In this document: positions 27,687 to 36,442 of the stretch, one piece after another
How positions within the stretch are numbered: position 1 is the first letter of the stretch
How the letters are laid out: each line of letters begins with the position of its first letter
Assembly: GCF_005887115.1 (NCBI RefSeq)
Contig: NZ_PNCJ01000015.1
Span: 62,001 to 126,000 of the forward strand
Direction of reading: 5' to 3'
DNA length: 64,000 bases
From: Pseudoalteromonas rubra
Lineage (GTDB): Bacteria > Pseudomonadota > Gammaproteobacteria > Enterobacterales > Alteromonadaceae
The notes under the pieces: generated by a model
The model's database searches: none
Seen by the model: the letters and a program-made list of their open reading frames with translations, nothing else
Told to the model about the DNA's origin: nothing
Translations under genes and position numbers: made by a program

Positions 27687-29165
27687 ATGAAACCTATTTA
27701 TTTATCTGTTTTTGCACTGGCAATGACAGGACACAGTCTTGCTGCGCAAGAAAAAGAGGCGAACATTTCGAGCGCCAACTTGTCTGGCTCTGTGATCTCA
27801 GGCCTGATCAACGATCATGTTGCCATGGGTACAGCGTATGACAGCCAAAAGAAACGCTTTCTCAATGTACAGCCTGTTGCGGGTGTGATTGATGAGACCT
27901 TCGGTAATACCGAGCTCAAGTTCAAAACCGGCATCGATATGAGCTACGATGATATGCTCAACACCCTGAACGGTAGTGTGGATGTTGACGTCAACTTCCC
28001 GGTTGTTCGTGTCTCCGCAGGTGCTTCATTGGCTAAAGAAATGGCTTCCAGCACTTACTCTAGTTCATACACCTTTAGTGCCTCAAGCACACCTAAAAAG
28101 CGCCTGTTCTTACCTAAAGATCAAAATCAGGGCTATACCCTGTCTCAAGTGGGTAGTGATGTGGCCAACAACCATCAGACCAAACTGCAAACTCTGGTTG
28201 GTGATGAGTTTGTAACGGGTATTGAATACGGCGCAAATGTTCTGGTAAACCTTAAGATCGATTACGGTAGTAACAAGGACAAATCAGATATTGGTGGTTA
28301 TCTGGATGTGGATTTATATGGGGGTGTATTCAACGTAGGCGGCCAACTTAGATACCTCAAGGACGAAACCAAATCGTCAGTGAAGATCACAGTACGTGCC
28401 ATCCAGCAAGGGGGCGATCCTAAGCAGCTGTTGACAATCATACCAAACAACATCATCACCTGTTCACTGGACAACCCAGAGCCATGCTTTGATATGTTCT
28501 ATGAAGCAGTGAAGTATGCAAAGTCTGGTTTCAACTCTCAGCTCAATTCACTGAGTGACTATAATGTGGTGCGTTACTACACCACGCGTTATGAAAACTC
28601 TTCACTGGCGTTACGCGCATTAGTGCCTGAGTATCAGATAGTCAGAAATGCGACAAAATGGCTGATCAGTGAACTTGAGGATGATTTCAAGCAGGCTATT
28701 TTGGACGAGCAACGTGCCGATAAACTGCTCAATAGCTACTATGCCTACTTGCCCGCATCTCAACGCCTGGCTGTGGAGCAGATCAAAGACCTCGCCTATG
28801 ACAATGCCTGGTTCTTCTTCAATGCTGCACAGTTTTGCCGCGACAACCCGTTTGGTTACGCATGTGAAAATAAGGTCCAGGAAATGAAGAGTGCCTGTGT
28901 GCAGCGCGGTAAAAACTGCCCTGCCACCTACAATGTGACCGACTTGCAACTACCAAGTAATGACCAGCAAGATTGGAAGCAATGTGAACTGGCAAGGCAA
29001 GAAGCCGTGCGTGCTGGTATTGTCACTGAGGAGCAAAGCGCCCGCTTCAGAAACATGCGCTGGGCTCCGACTTTCATCGACGTCACAGCCCCGGCTCGTG
29101 GGATCCTGAACTGGCGTTTATGTGAAGGCGCTCTGACCACTTACGGTACAGCGTTTGCGCAATAA
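27687..29165 (+). CDS. Exported MACPF/SNTX-like protein, paralogue 2
   Basis: A 492-residue exported protein with signal peptide residues 1-20 (SLAAQ). It aligns by eye with paralogue 1 over most of its length: FGNTELKFKTGIDMSYDDML, FPVVRVSAGA, GDEFVTGIEYGANVLVNLKI (172-191), QQGGDP (240-245), and the cysteine pair Cys259-x7-Cys267 (NPEPCF). A C-terminal extension of about 90 residues with five cysteines (430-492 region and before) is absent from the others. The central pattern again resembles the MACPF/CDC/SNTX fold, an inference. AAGGAAAG precedes the ATG. The gene ends 12 nt before a very strong hairpin. Confidence 0.6.
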   Translation: MKPIYLSVFALAMTGHSLAAQEKEANISSANLSGSVISGLINDHVAMGTAYDSQKKRFLNVQPVAGVIDETFGNTELKFKTGIDMSYDDMLNTLNGSVDVDVNFPVVRVSAGASLAKEMASSTYSSSYTFSASSTPKKRLFLPKDQNQGYTLSQVGSDVANNHQTKLQTLVGDEFVTGIEYGANVLVNLKIDYGSNKDKSDIGGYLDVDLYGGVFNVGGQLRYLKDETKSSVKITVRAIQQGGDPKQLLTIIPNNIITCSLDNPEPCFDMFYEAVKYAKSGFNSQLNSLSDYNVVRYYTTRYENSSLALRALVPEYQIVRNATKWLISELEDDFKQAILDEQRADKLLNSYYAYLPASQRLAVEQIKDLAYDNAWFFFNAAQFCRDNPFGYACENKVQEMKSACVQRGKNCPATYNVTDLQLPSNDQQDWKQCELARQEAVRAGIVTEEQSARFRNMRWAPTFIDVTAPARGILNWRLCEGALTTYGTAFAQ

Positions 29166-29177
29166 CCTGCCATAATT

Positions 29178-29207
29178 AATCGCAATGTGCTTGAGCACAT
29201 TGCGATT
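29178..29207 (+). terminator. Strong hairpin inside the locus
   Basis: AATCGCAATGTGC (29178-29190) and GCACATTGCGATT (29195-29207) form a perfect 13-bp stem with a TTGA loop, followed by TCTTTTC. It looks like a genuine Rho-independent terminator, yet the next gene starts only 18 nt later on the same strand. It probably limits read-through into paralogue 3. Confidence 0.8.
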
Positions 29208-29225
29208 TCTTTTCAGGGAGCGGAT

Positions 29226-30293
29226 ATGAAAAAGTTTTTACCTTTACTGGCTCTGGGGTGCGCTTTCGCCGCACATAGCCAGGTCTATTACAGTGAAAAA
29301 GTCGGTGCTAATGACCTTGGCCGGGCTTTCGACCCTAATATGCATCAGCTGAGTGATACTTGCTTACAAGGCACACCTGTGCTGCATAATGAACTCAGCG
29401 GCAGTCTGGATTATTTCCAGCGCGTTGACGAGACCTTGATCAAACGCCGTACCTTCGGAGAGGTACATGGCGGTGTTAATCTGTTTATTATTGCCGGCAG
29501 TGTGTCGACTTCTATGACACATCGTAATGCCACCGATCAGCGTACACTCACATCGCAGCTTCATCTTAAGTTTGATGAAGGCTATAGCACTTTGGAAGAC
29601 CGCCAGGTAAAAGCGGGCGTAGATCTCAAAGACTGCGACAGCCACTTTGTCTATCAGGTTAACTATGGTCGCGATCTGTTCGTCAACACCCGGCTGCACT
29701 TCAAAACCGAGGAAGATTACAAACGCTTTGTGATCAAAATAAAGATACGTTTACTGTTTTTCAAAAAGACCATTACTAAGGTCAAAGAAATCGAAAAGTA
29801 TGCCGAAAATGCGGTATTCAGCGTCGATGTTAACTCAAATGGGCCATTACCAGCTAAACTGCAGCAACAGCTCAGCGAGCAACCCACCTACTGCCGTGGA
29901 GGTAACATTACCCCTTGCCTGCAGACACTGGAAAAGCTCGTGGCGTATAGTTTCGACCCCAATGGCCTCATGCTCGATTTGGCCGACTTAGACAAAGTGC
30001 CTCGTAGCTTTGTAGTCAAAAGCTTTCAGGATTCAGGCCACTATGGTGCCGCTGACTGGGCGTCGGTGATGAGTAATACCCTTTATGAACCAACCTGGCG
30101 TTGGGCTGAGCATCAGTACGGTGAAGCGGTCAGACACTTAGAACGTGCCAAAGCGTTCTTAGCGGTAGCCAGTGAGGCCGAGAAACCTATATTGGAAGCC
30201 CAGTTTGAGGCCGCCCAGATAGCACTCAGCGATGCTCAGATGCTACGCCAAACCTGCCTTGCCTCGCCCTGGTTAAGTCAGTGTGGGCCTTAA
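29226..30293 (+). CDS. Exported MACPF/SNTX-like protein, paralogue 3
   Basis: A 355-residue exported protein. ATG 29226 follows GGGAG by about 6 nt and opens a signal peptide (1-18, AAHSQ); an earlier in-frame start at 29187 lies within the terminator stem and is rejected. It is a shorter, more divergent paralogue. CDSHFVYQVNYGRDLFVNTRL (137-157) matches the GD-x-FV signature region of paralogues 1 and 2, and Cys223-x7-Cys231 (ITPCL) matches their cysteine pair, with the same downstream helical tail. It has lost the Gly-Asp pair and the GGDP turn. It lies directly behind a strong hairpin, so it may be made at a lower level or from its own promoter. Confidence 0.55.
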   Translation: MKKFLPLLALGCAFAAHSQVYYSEKVGANDLGRAFDPNMHQLSDTCLQGTPVLHNELSGSLDYFQRVDETLIKRRTFGEVHGGVNLFIIAGSVSTSMTHRNATDQRTLTSQLHLKFDEGYSTLEDRQVKAGVDLKDCDSHFVYQVNYGRDLFVNTRLHFKTEEDYKRFVIKIKIRLLFFKKTITKVKEIEKYAENAVFSVDVNSNGPLPAKLQQQLSEQPTYCRGGNITPCLQTLEKLVAYSFDPNGLMLDLADLDKVPRSFVVKSFQDSGHYGAADWASVMSNTLYEPTWRWAEHQYGEAVRHLERAKAFLAVASEAEKPILEAQFEAAQIALSDAQMLRQTCLASPWLSQCGP

Positions 30294-30313
30294 ATAAGCA
30301 TGTATTTTTCTCA

Positions 30314-30344
30314 CTCAAGTGGCTAGTTTTCTTAGCCACTTGAG
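30314..30344 (+). terminator. Terminator closing the exported-protein locus
   Basis: CTCAAGTGGCTA (30314-30325) and TAGCCACTTGAG (30333-30344) form a perfect 12-bp stem with a 7-nt loop, 20 nt after the last stop codon. The sequence after it is only moderately T-rich (AGGTTCATTT). It separates the locus from the TonB receptor. Confidence 0.75.
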
Positions 30345-30480
30345 AGGTTCATTTACATTGAAATGAATAAAATTCATCTTCTACTTTAGTCCAATCCGAT
30401 TGCACTCAAAATTGATTTATGTCAACGTCTGCTCAACAAACACAGAATAATTACATAACATCAACAGAGTAGTAGAAGTG

Positions 30481-33009
30481 ATGACAACGACTATTAAACT
30501 TTCGCCAGTTGCACTGGCACTCTTTGCGTGCTCCGCCGCGATGGCTGAACAAGCCAACGAACAAAACATAGAAACCATTTCAGTACTGGGCTCTAAGGTA
30601 TCTAACCGGACGGCTACCGAGTCAACCTCTCCCATAGACATACTGGACACCGATCAACTAAATAAAGGTGGCTTTACTGAATTAGGGCAGAGTCTGCAAT
30701 CCATAGCACCCTCATTTAACTTTAGCCGGACTCAAGTTTCGGATGGCTCTGACTTGTTCCGACCGGCAACATTGCGTGGCCTTCAACCGGATCAAACTCT
30801 GGTTCTGGTCAATGGTAAACGCCGTCATACTCAGGCCATCTTTGGATTATCTGGCACGGTTGGAGCCGGTGCCGCCGGCACAGACATGAACTCTATACCT
30901 ATGATGGCGCTGAAAAATGTAGAGATACTCCGAGACGGTGCCGCGGCGCGTTATGGCTCAGATGCCATAGCCGGCGTTATCAACCTTTCTTTGAACGACA
31001 GCACCGGTGTCACGACAGGTTTTGTACAGGCAGGTTCGACAGGCGAGGGCGACGGGGATACCTACTCTCTGGGCCTAAACCGAGGGTTTGATTTAGGCAG
31101 CCAGGGCGGCTTTATCAATGTCTCCTTGGAATATCGCGATGCCGACGGTACCAACCGGGCCGAGCGTGATACTGGTGGCTCCTCAACCACTGCCCCGGGC
31201 ACTTTATCCGATGATGTACGCTGGAAGCAGGGCAATTCTGACAGTGAGTTTATCTCTGTGTTCTACAATGCTGCGCTGCCTGTCGGTGACAAAGAGTTGT
31301 ATTCATTTGCCGGCTTTTCAAACCGTACAGCCTTAGGCAACGGCTTTTACCGCGACTTTAATCGTGCAGAGCGCAACGTGCCCCAGGTGTATCCGGATGG
31401 TTTTCTACCGAGGATCGATAACGAAGCTGAAGATCTGTCCTTCGCAATTGGCCTGAAAGGCGATATCAACCCTGACTGGGCATTCGATGTATCCAGTGTG
31501 TACGGAGAAAACCAGTACGACTACTCGTCATCCAACACCATCAATTCGTCTTATGCTGCTGAATATCTGGCGAGTAACCCCAATGCATCGGCACAAGACA
31601 TTGCCAACAATGCTGGTCCCAGAGGCGGTTATTCAGGTGGCTTCAGATTTGACCAATGGACGACCAACCTGGATATCAGCGGCATTATTGACATAGACGG
31701 TGGCGAGCCGATTTACCTGTCTGTGGGAGCCGAATACCGCAAGGAAAATTATGAGATAGTCCCGGGTGAAGTGGCATCTTATGCATGTGGTGCCTCGAAC
31801 TCTGACCGTTCTTTCCCCTCTGTGATTGATGCTGAAATTTTTGCAGATTGCGGCTTTCAGGCTTATCAGGGGCTCAGACCAGATGCTGCCAATAAAGCCG
31901 ACCGTTCCAGTCATGCCATTTATATAGAAGCAGAAACCCTGCTCAATGAAGACTGGCTGATCAGTGCAGCACTGCGCTATGAAGATGTGTCTGACTCAAA
32001 CGATGACACCATCTGGAAACTGGCTACCCGCTATGAACTGACGGAAGACCTCGCACTGCGCGCCGCAGCTTCAACGGGCTTTAGAGCGCCGTCGTTGCAA
32101 CAATCGGGTTATACCGCCTTTACCACAACACTGGGTGGAGATGGCACACTGGCTACCTCTTATACCGCAACCGCAGGTTCTCCCTTCCCAGCCGCGCTTG
32201 GCGTGGATGGCCTGAAATTGGAATCCTCTGACAACTACAACTTAGGTTTGGCCTGGGACGTTAGCAACGATTTGTCTGTCACTTTGGATTTCTATCAGAT
32301 CAAGATTTACGACCGCATCAATCTTGGCAGCTTCATTGGTGTTAACAGTGATGAGCTGGACGCTTTCCCGGCAGCCAACGCCGCACTAACAGCCACCGGT
32401 GCCGTACAAGGTAACTTTTTCTCAAATTCGCTTGATTCGACAACCAAGGGGTTTGATTTAATCGCTTCCTATTCACTGGCTCTGGCAGCTGGTGAGTTGG
32501 ACATCACCTTTGCAGCGAATAAAAACAAGACCGAGATTGACAAAGTAAATGCGCCTCAGGGTATTCCTGACAACATTGTACTTGATGCACAAAGACGCTC
32601 ATTCCTTACTCATGGTCAGCCAAGAGAGCGCGCCACGCTAACCTTTGACTACCAGCAGGACGACTGGAATACCCTGCTGCGTTTTAATTACTTTGGTAAA
32701 ACTGAAGTCAGCTACTTTGCTGGCGGACACATAGTGTTGCCTGATTTCTTGTCGCCAACCAATAGCTGGCAGGAAACCAGTGTTGTGGAGTCAGCCGTTC
32801 TGGTTGACATCAACGCGGGTTATCAGCTTACCGACAGCATTGCACTGTCTGCCGGCATCGATAACCTGTTCGATGAAACGCCAGACGAGCTAGGCGAAGA
32901 TGAAGTACTTAACTTCATTACCAATGGCGCGATGCGCTATCCATTGCGTGCTTTGCCCTATGGCTTTGACGGTATGACTTACTATGCCAAAGTGAGCTTT
33001 AGCTTTTAA
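30481..33009 (+). CDS. TonB-dependent receptor
   Basis: An 842-residue outer-membrane receptor. I use ATG 30481; a GTG directly before it is also in frame. The signal peptide ends near residue 22 (AMAE). The plug (about 30-165) shows RPATLRGLQPDQTLVLVNGKRRH and NVEILRDGAAARYGSDAIAGVINL, both strongly typical. The barrel ends with a terminal Phe (YAKVSFSF), as required for insertion by BAM. The substrate is unknown; the DGAAARYGSDAIAG plug subtype is widespread in Alteromonadales and Caulobacter. It is preceded by the terminator of the exported-protein locus and has its own terminator. Confidence 0.9.
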   Translation: MTTTIKLSPVALALFACSAAMAEQANEQNIETISVLGSKVSNRTATESTSPIDILDTDQLNKGGFTELGQSLQSIAPSFNFSRTQVSDGSDLFRPATLRGLQPDQTLVLVNGKRRHTQAIFGLSGTVGAGAAGTDMNSIPMMALKNVEILRDGAAARYGSDAIAGVINLSLNDSTGVTTGFVQAGSTGEGDGDTYSLGLNRGFDLGSQGGFINVSLEYRDADGTNRAERDTGGSSTTAPGTLSDDVRWKQGNSDSEFISVFYNAALPVGDKELYSFAGFSNRTALGNGFYRDFNRAERNVPQVYPDGFLPRIDNEAEDLSFAIGLKGDINPDWAFDVSSVYGENQYDYSSSNTINSSYAAEYLASNPNASAQDIANNAGPRGGYSGGFRFDQWTTNLDISGIIDIDGGEPIYLSVGAEYRKENYEIVPGEVASYACGASNSDRSFPSVIDAEIFADCGFQAYQGLRPDAANKADRSSHAIYIEAETLLNEDWLISAALRYEDVSDSNDDTIWKLATRYELTEDLALRAAASTGFRAPSLQQSGYTAFTTTLGGDGTLATSYTATAGSPFPAALGVDGLKLESSDNYNLGLAWDVSNDLSVTLDFYQIKIYDRINLGSFIGVNSDELDAFPAANAALTATGAVQGNFFSNSLDSTTKGFDLIASYSLALAAGELDITFAANKNKTEIDKVNAPQGIPDNIVLDAQRRSFLTHGQPRERATLTFDYQQDDWNTLLRFNYFGKTEVSYFAGGHIVLPDFLSPTNSWQETSVVESAVLVDINAGYQLTDSIALSAGIDNLFDETPDELGEDEVLNFITNGAMRYPLRALPYGFDGMTYYAKVSFSF

Positions 33010-33016
33010 ACATGAA

Positions 33017-33040
33017 AAGGGGTGATAGTCATCACCCCTT
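33017..33040 (+). terminator. Terminator of TonB receptor gene
   Basis: AAGGGGTGAT (33017-33026) and ATCACCCCTT (33031-33040) form a 10-bp stem with a 4-nt loop starting 7 nt after the stop codon, followed by CCCTTTC. Confidence 0.75.
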
Positions 33041-33127
33041 CCCTTTCAGTGCGGATATGCAGAGATAGCTCAAACAGGCTGAATAATTCTGCATTTACCC
33101 TTACTGATCATCACTGAGACGGACTTA

Positions 33128-33991
33128 TTATCCACCAATATTTGATGAGACCCTCTGGCTCATTTGTGTATCTTCTGCAAACTCGCTCATACCAGGGCGC
33201 TTGTAAAACAGTGTTCGGGTGTAGTTTGAAATAGCCCAGATCACCCCTTCTCTGTCTACATCAATATTGTAAAAAGCGCCAAACTTAACCAGCTCGCCAT
33301 CGTTCAGTGTATATACACTCTGCGGGCCATCATTGCTGCCATACACGCTGGCAACCAGATAAACCTGACCACTACCCACCGCAATGTCTTTAAGTGTGCA
33401 TAATTTTGCACAAGCAACTGATTGCTGCTCCCAGCGTATCCCGTTAAACTTATATAGCTTGTCACTTTCGGTGATCGCCCAAATAACCCCACCCAGTGCA
33501 ACATCAATTTTAGTAATAACTTCGTTATCGATTCGGTAGTTACCTTCGAAATTTTCCGTTGCATCATTAAATTTCTTTAAAGTACCATCCCCGTTGACAC
33601 AGTAAACATGCGCCACTGTGAATGAGCTCACATCTGTTGCGCCCCAGCAACCCGTTACTGGCTGCCAGTTATTATCTTTATATCTGAATGCATTACCACT
33701 TTCTGAAACGCTGAATGTCGCTCCTTCATAGTACGCATAGCCAGGGTCTTCTGGTGAAGTACCAAAATGATAGTGGAAGTATCCACCGGAAGCCGCCAGC
33801 GCTTTTTGCCCATAAGGCAGCGCTTGTCGATGCCAGACACCAAATGAATCGTCTTTTTGCACATAAAGTATGCCCTGATGGTCAATCGCAACCCGCACTG
33901 GTGAATTGGTATACCCTTCTGCCAACACCCCTGTCGACGACAAAGTAGTGGAAGCAATGATTAAAGCCTGTGCTATGTGTTTTATTTTCAT
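33128..33991 (-). CDS. Secreted tectonin-like beta-propeller protein
   Basis: A 287-residue exported protein with signal peptide about 1-24 (GVLAE). The mature part has repeats of the form I-x-V-x-x-x-G-x-I/V-W-A-I: RVAIDHQGILYVQK, KIDVALGGVIWAITESDKLYKFNG, DIAVGSGQVYLVAS and NIDVDREGVIWAISN. These match tectonin/beta-propeller blades, which often bind carbohydrates. Four cysteines could form disulfides. It stands alone, with a ribosome site (AAGGAA) before the ATG and a 700-nt AT-rich gap upstream. It could be a secreted lectin; this is inference. Confidence 0.65.
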   Translation of the reverse strand: MKIKHIAQALIIASTTLSSTGVLAEGYTNSPVRVAIDHQGILYVQKDDSFGVWHRQALPYGQKALAASGGYFHYHFGTSPEDPGYAYYEGATFSVSESGNAFRYKDNNWQPVTGCWGATDVSSFTVAHVYCVNGDGTLKKFNDATENFEGNYRIDNEVITKIDVALGGVIWAITESDKLYKFNGIRWEQQSVACAKLCTLKDIAVGSGQVYLVASVYGSNDGPQSVYTLNDGELVKFGAFYNIDVDREGVIWAISNYTRTLFYKRPGMSEFAEDTQMSQRVSSNIGG

Positions 33992-34703
33992 TTCCTTACT
34001 CCTATAGATTCAAGATAATTTAGGTACAAATGAAACCAAAAGGTAGTAATATATTTACACCCACAATCTATCCAGTATTATTTTCACAACATTTTTAACA
34101 AGCTGTGACTTATACAACCTTGATTTCAATCAAAAGTAAGCAGCAGTTCCTAAAATTAATACTTATATCAAGATGGGGGTCATGCTGAGAATAAACTACC
34201 CCACCCCATTACCGTGTTATGGGGTTATAAGCAGTGTCGACTAGTCGGTGATTGAGACAAATTTCATTAATCATAGATATAATAAAAATGAATAACATAT
34301 TCCTCCGAGATAAATTTCAAGCCCCATTAATATCTCACATGAGAGGAAATTCCTTCATCCGAATAGATAATACTTAACTGCAGGCCGTTAAAAACACTCG
34401 CATTAATCGGTACAGATAAATGGGTCGAGCCAAATGAATTTCTCTAGGTAGAATAAAAAAGCAATAAATACATAACAGTAGCTAATTTAACCAAACGCAA
34501 TAAAGCCCTTTTATTACTTACTCTTTCGTGCTGGAATTTGTTTTTTAACTCATTTTTTGACTAATACTTATTCACTACTGACAATAATAGTTCGTTATAT
34601 CATAACAATAAAATCACCAAAAAAAGAGTTTTGCAACCTAATTGACACATTTGTTAACTTTAATTATATTCACTTTCCTCCCAGCCAACCGAAGAATAAA
34701 AAA
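33992..34703. other. AT-rich intergenic region
   Basis: A 712-nt region of low GC content between divergent genes. The only structure I see is a 7-bp hairpin (ACCCCAT/ATGGGGT, 34203-34225, 9-nt loop). A TTG at 34557 opens a frame into the next gene, but its product up to 34704 has no protein-like character. The downstream promoter is probably near 34600-34690. Confidence 0.5.
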
Positions 34704-35426
34704 ATGAATAAACTGACGTTTTCACTTATTTTAATAGGCATATTAATATCATATTGGCTTTTTTCCGGATCTACACCGGAAATTACACAAACCCCCATTG
34801 CGCAAAAAGATGCGTTAATAGTGAATAAAAACGTAGTTAAGACTGATCCCCTTGCTGTTTCAAGTTCACCCAAGCAACAAATTGAAATTGCCCCAAACAC
34901 AACAAAAGAAATAACGCAGGACGAGGAGCGGTTACCGCAAGATATAGGAGAAATAGCATCAATCTCTGATGATGCCAAAGCAGTATTAATAGAAGCGGGC
35001 GTGCTGGTAAAAGATATTAGTGAAGAAGCCTATGTCGAATTCAACCTAGTGGCCATGCAGCAGCTGGAAGTTGGGGATACCTTTGATTTAACCATTCCAC
35101 AGACCACCGAAATGCATCGTGCAGAAGTCACTCAGGTAGATGTATTTCCAAATGGTGACAAAAGTGTTTTTGCAAAAGTAACCGGTTCGGATAACCGCTT
35201 CCATAATTCAGTGATGACAGTGGGAAATGATGCCATTTACGGACAATTCACAGTCCCTACTGGCAATTATGTTTTTGAATCCCATGGCAAACATGGCTGG
35301 ATCGCCGCAAAACGCGACCTATATAAGAATCATGTAGAGCATACGCCTCAAGAGCGTGCGCCTGCAGAAGGGGCTAAAGATCTCTTTTCCCCGCCTATCA
35401 ACACTCAAACAACAAGTAAGAAGTAA
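34704..35426 (+). CDS. Membrane-anchored pro-domain-like partner of the downstream protease
   Basis: A 240-residue protein with one N-terminal hydrophobic segment (residues 4-20, SLILIGILISYWLFSG) and no clear cleavage site, so probably anchored or exported. The linker 25-90 is low in structure. Residues 110-215 (VEFNLVAMQQLEVGD, HRAEVTQVDVFPNGDKSVFAK, NAIYGQFTVPTGNYVFESHGKHGWIAAK) resemble the N-terminal pro-region that precedes the catalytic domain in peptidyl-Asp-type (M72-like) metalloproteases. It lies 11 nt upstream of a metzincin that lacks its own pro-region, which suggests a split pro-domain or dedicated inhibitor/chaperone. I start at ATG 34704 rather than the TTG at 34557. Confidence 0.55.
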   Translation: MNKLTFSLILIGILISYWLFSGSTPEITQTPIAQKDALIVNKNVVKTDPLAVSSSPKQQIEIAPNTTKEITQDEERLPQDIGEIASISDDAKAVLIEAGVLVKDISEEAYVEFNLVAMQQLEVGDTFDLTIPQTTEMHRAEVTQVDVFPNGDKSVFAKVTGSDNRFHNSVMTVGNDAIYGQFTVPTGNYVFESHGKHGWIAAKRDLYKNHVEHTPQERAPAEGAKDLFSPPINTQTTSKK

Positions 35427-35437
35427 GGAAAATCAAT

Positions 35438-36172
35438 ATGAAAAAAGCAATCTTAGCGACGGCGCTCACCTTAGCCTCAGGTTTAACTCAGGCGAATACA
35501 ATCGACATTGCAATCTTGTACAGTGATGAAGCAGCAGCCAATACGTCGAACATCCAAACGAAAATAAACCAGCTAATCTCATTTTCTAATCAGGTTTATA
35601 GCCAAAATGAAATTAACTTAAGACTTAACCTGGTTGCTTCAGCTTCTATCGGCAGTGCGCAGGTAACAGCTGACGAAAACTGGTTAAACGCACTGACGGA
35701 CAGCGCATCTATCGCGCAGTATCGTGATGCAAATAATGCTGATATGGTTGCATTGTTGGGCGTTGGTTCATCTGCTGGCAGCAATCTCATCAGTTGTGGT
35801 ATTGCCTGGGTTGGCCAGGGCAGCAATGGTAATTTGTACTCTTCTCAGGTCAATAAAATGTACTCCATTACTGCGGTAGACTGTGGTGCAACCACCTTTG
35901 TTCATGAGTTAGGCCACAACCAGGGGTTGACCCATGCACGCAGACAAGGGGACACCTCTGGCGGCGTATACACTGATGGTATGGGACACGGTGTATATAA
36001 TGTATTTACCAGCATCATGGCTTATCCACATGTCTTTGGTAGTGCGACACAGTATGACTACTTCTCAAACCCTAACTGGACAGCAAACGGCTATCCTTTC
36101 GGCGTTGTAGGCGAGTCATATGCCTGGAAAACCGTGAATGCAACCAAAGACGACATTGCAAACATGAAATAA
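35438..36172 (+). CDS. Secreted metzincin metalloprotease (M72/M12-like)
   Basis: A 244-residue exported protease with signal peptide residues 1-19 (LTQA). The zinc motif is HELGHNQGLTH (His156, Glu157, His160, His166), followed by a Met-turn in TSIMAYPH (about Met191). Together these define a metzincin. Size and the C-terminal YFSNPNW segment are like peptidyl-Asp metalloendopeptidases or reprolysin-like enzymes. There is almost no room for a propeptide, which fits the pro-domain-like protein encoded just upstream. A broken copy of its 3' end lies at 37588-37650. AAGGAAAA precedes the ATG. Confidence 0.85.
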   Translation: MKKAILATALTLASGLTQANTIDIAILYSDEAAANTSNIQTKINQLISFSNQVYSQNEINLRLNLVASASIGSAQVTADENWLNALTDSASIAQYRDANNADMVALLGVGSSAGSNLISCGIAWVGQGSNGNLYSSQVNKMYSITAVDCGATTFVHELGHNQGLTHARRQGDTSGGVYTDGMGHGVYNVFTSIMAYPHVFGSATQYDYFSNPNWTANGYPFGVVGESYAWKTVNATKDDIANMK

Positions 36173-36203
36173 CAAACAACCTGAGCAATTATCAGGTGAA
36201 TAA

Positions 36204-36232
36204 AAAAAGAGCGCTCGACGAGCGCTCTTTTT
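36204..36232 (+). terminator. Strong terminator after metzincin gene
   Basis: A 13-bp stem (AAAAAGAGCGCTC/GAGCGCTCTTTTT) with a 3-nt loop lies 31 nt after the stop codon. The A and T flanks allow function in both directions. Confidence 0.9.
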
Positions 36233-36442
36233 GTTTAATCCGGTAAAGCGAAGCATTGGGGGCTAAGAGTGTGGCACATGCACAGTAGAAAACTGGGTGG
36301 GAAAATTTGTAATATGTACTAATGTGATTACCAAGGGATACTGACGGTATAAGTACCAAGCGATTTTGACGTAATCACACTTATTCACGAATAGTCTCCA
36401 AGCAAAGCGAGCTTCAATGCTAAACGTGCATAACTTTGTTGG

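Noticed and set aside
34557..34703. N-terminal extension of the pro-domain-like protein from a TTG start
   Set aside because: The extra 49 residues are AT-driven and lack a ribosome site. ATG 34704 opens a clear hydrophobic N-terminus.
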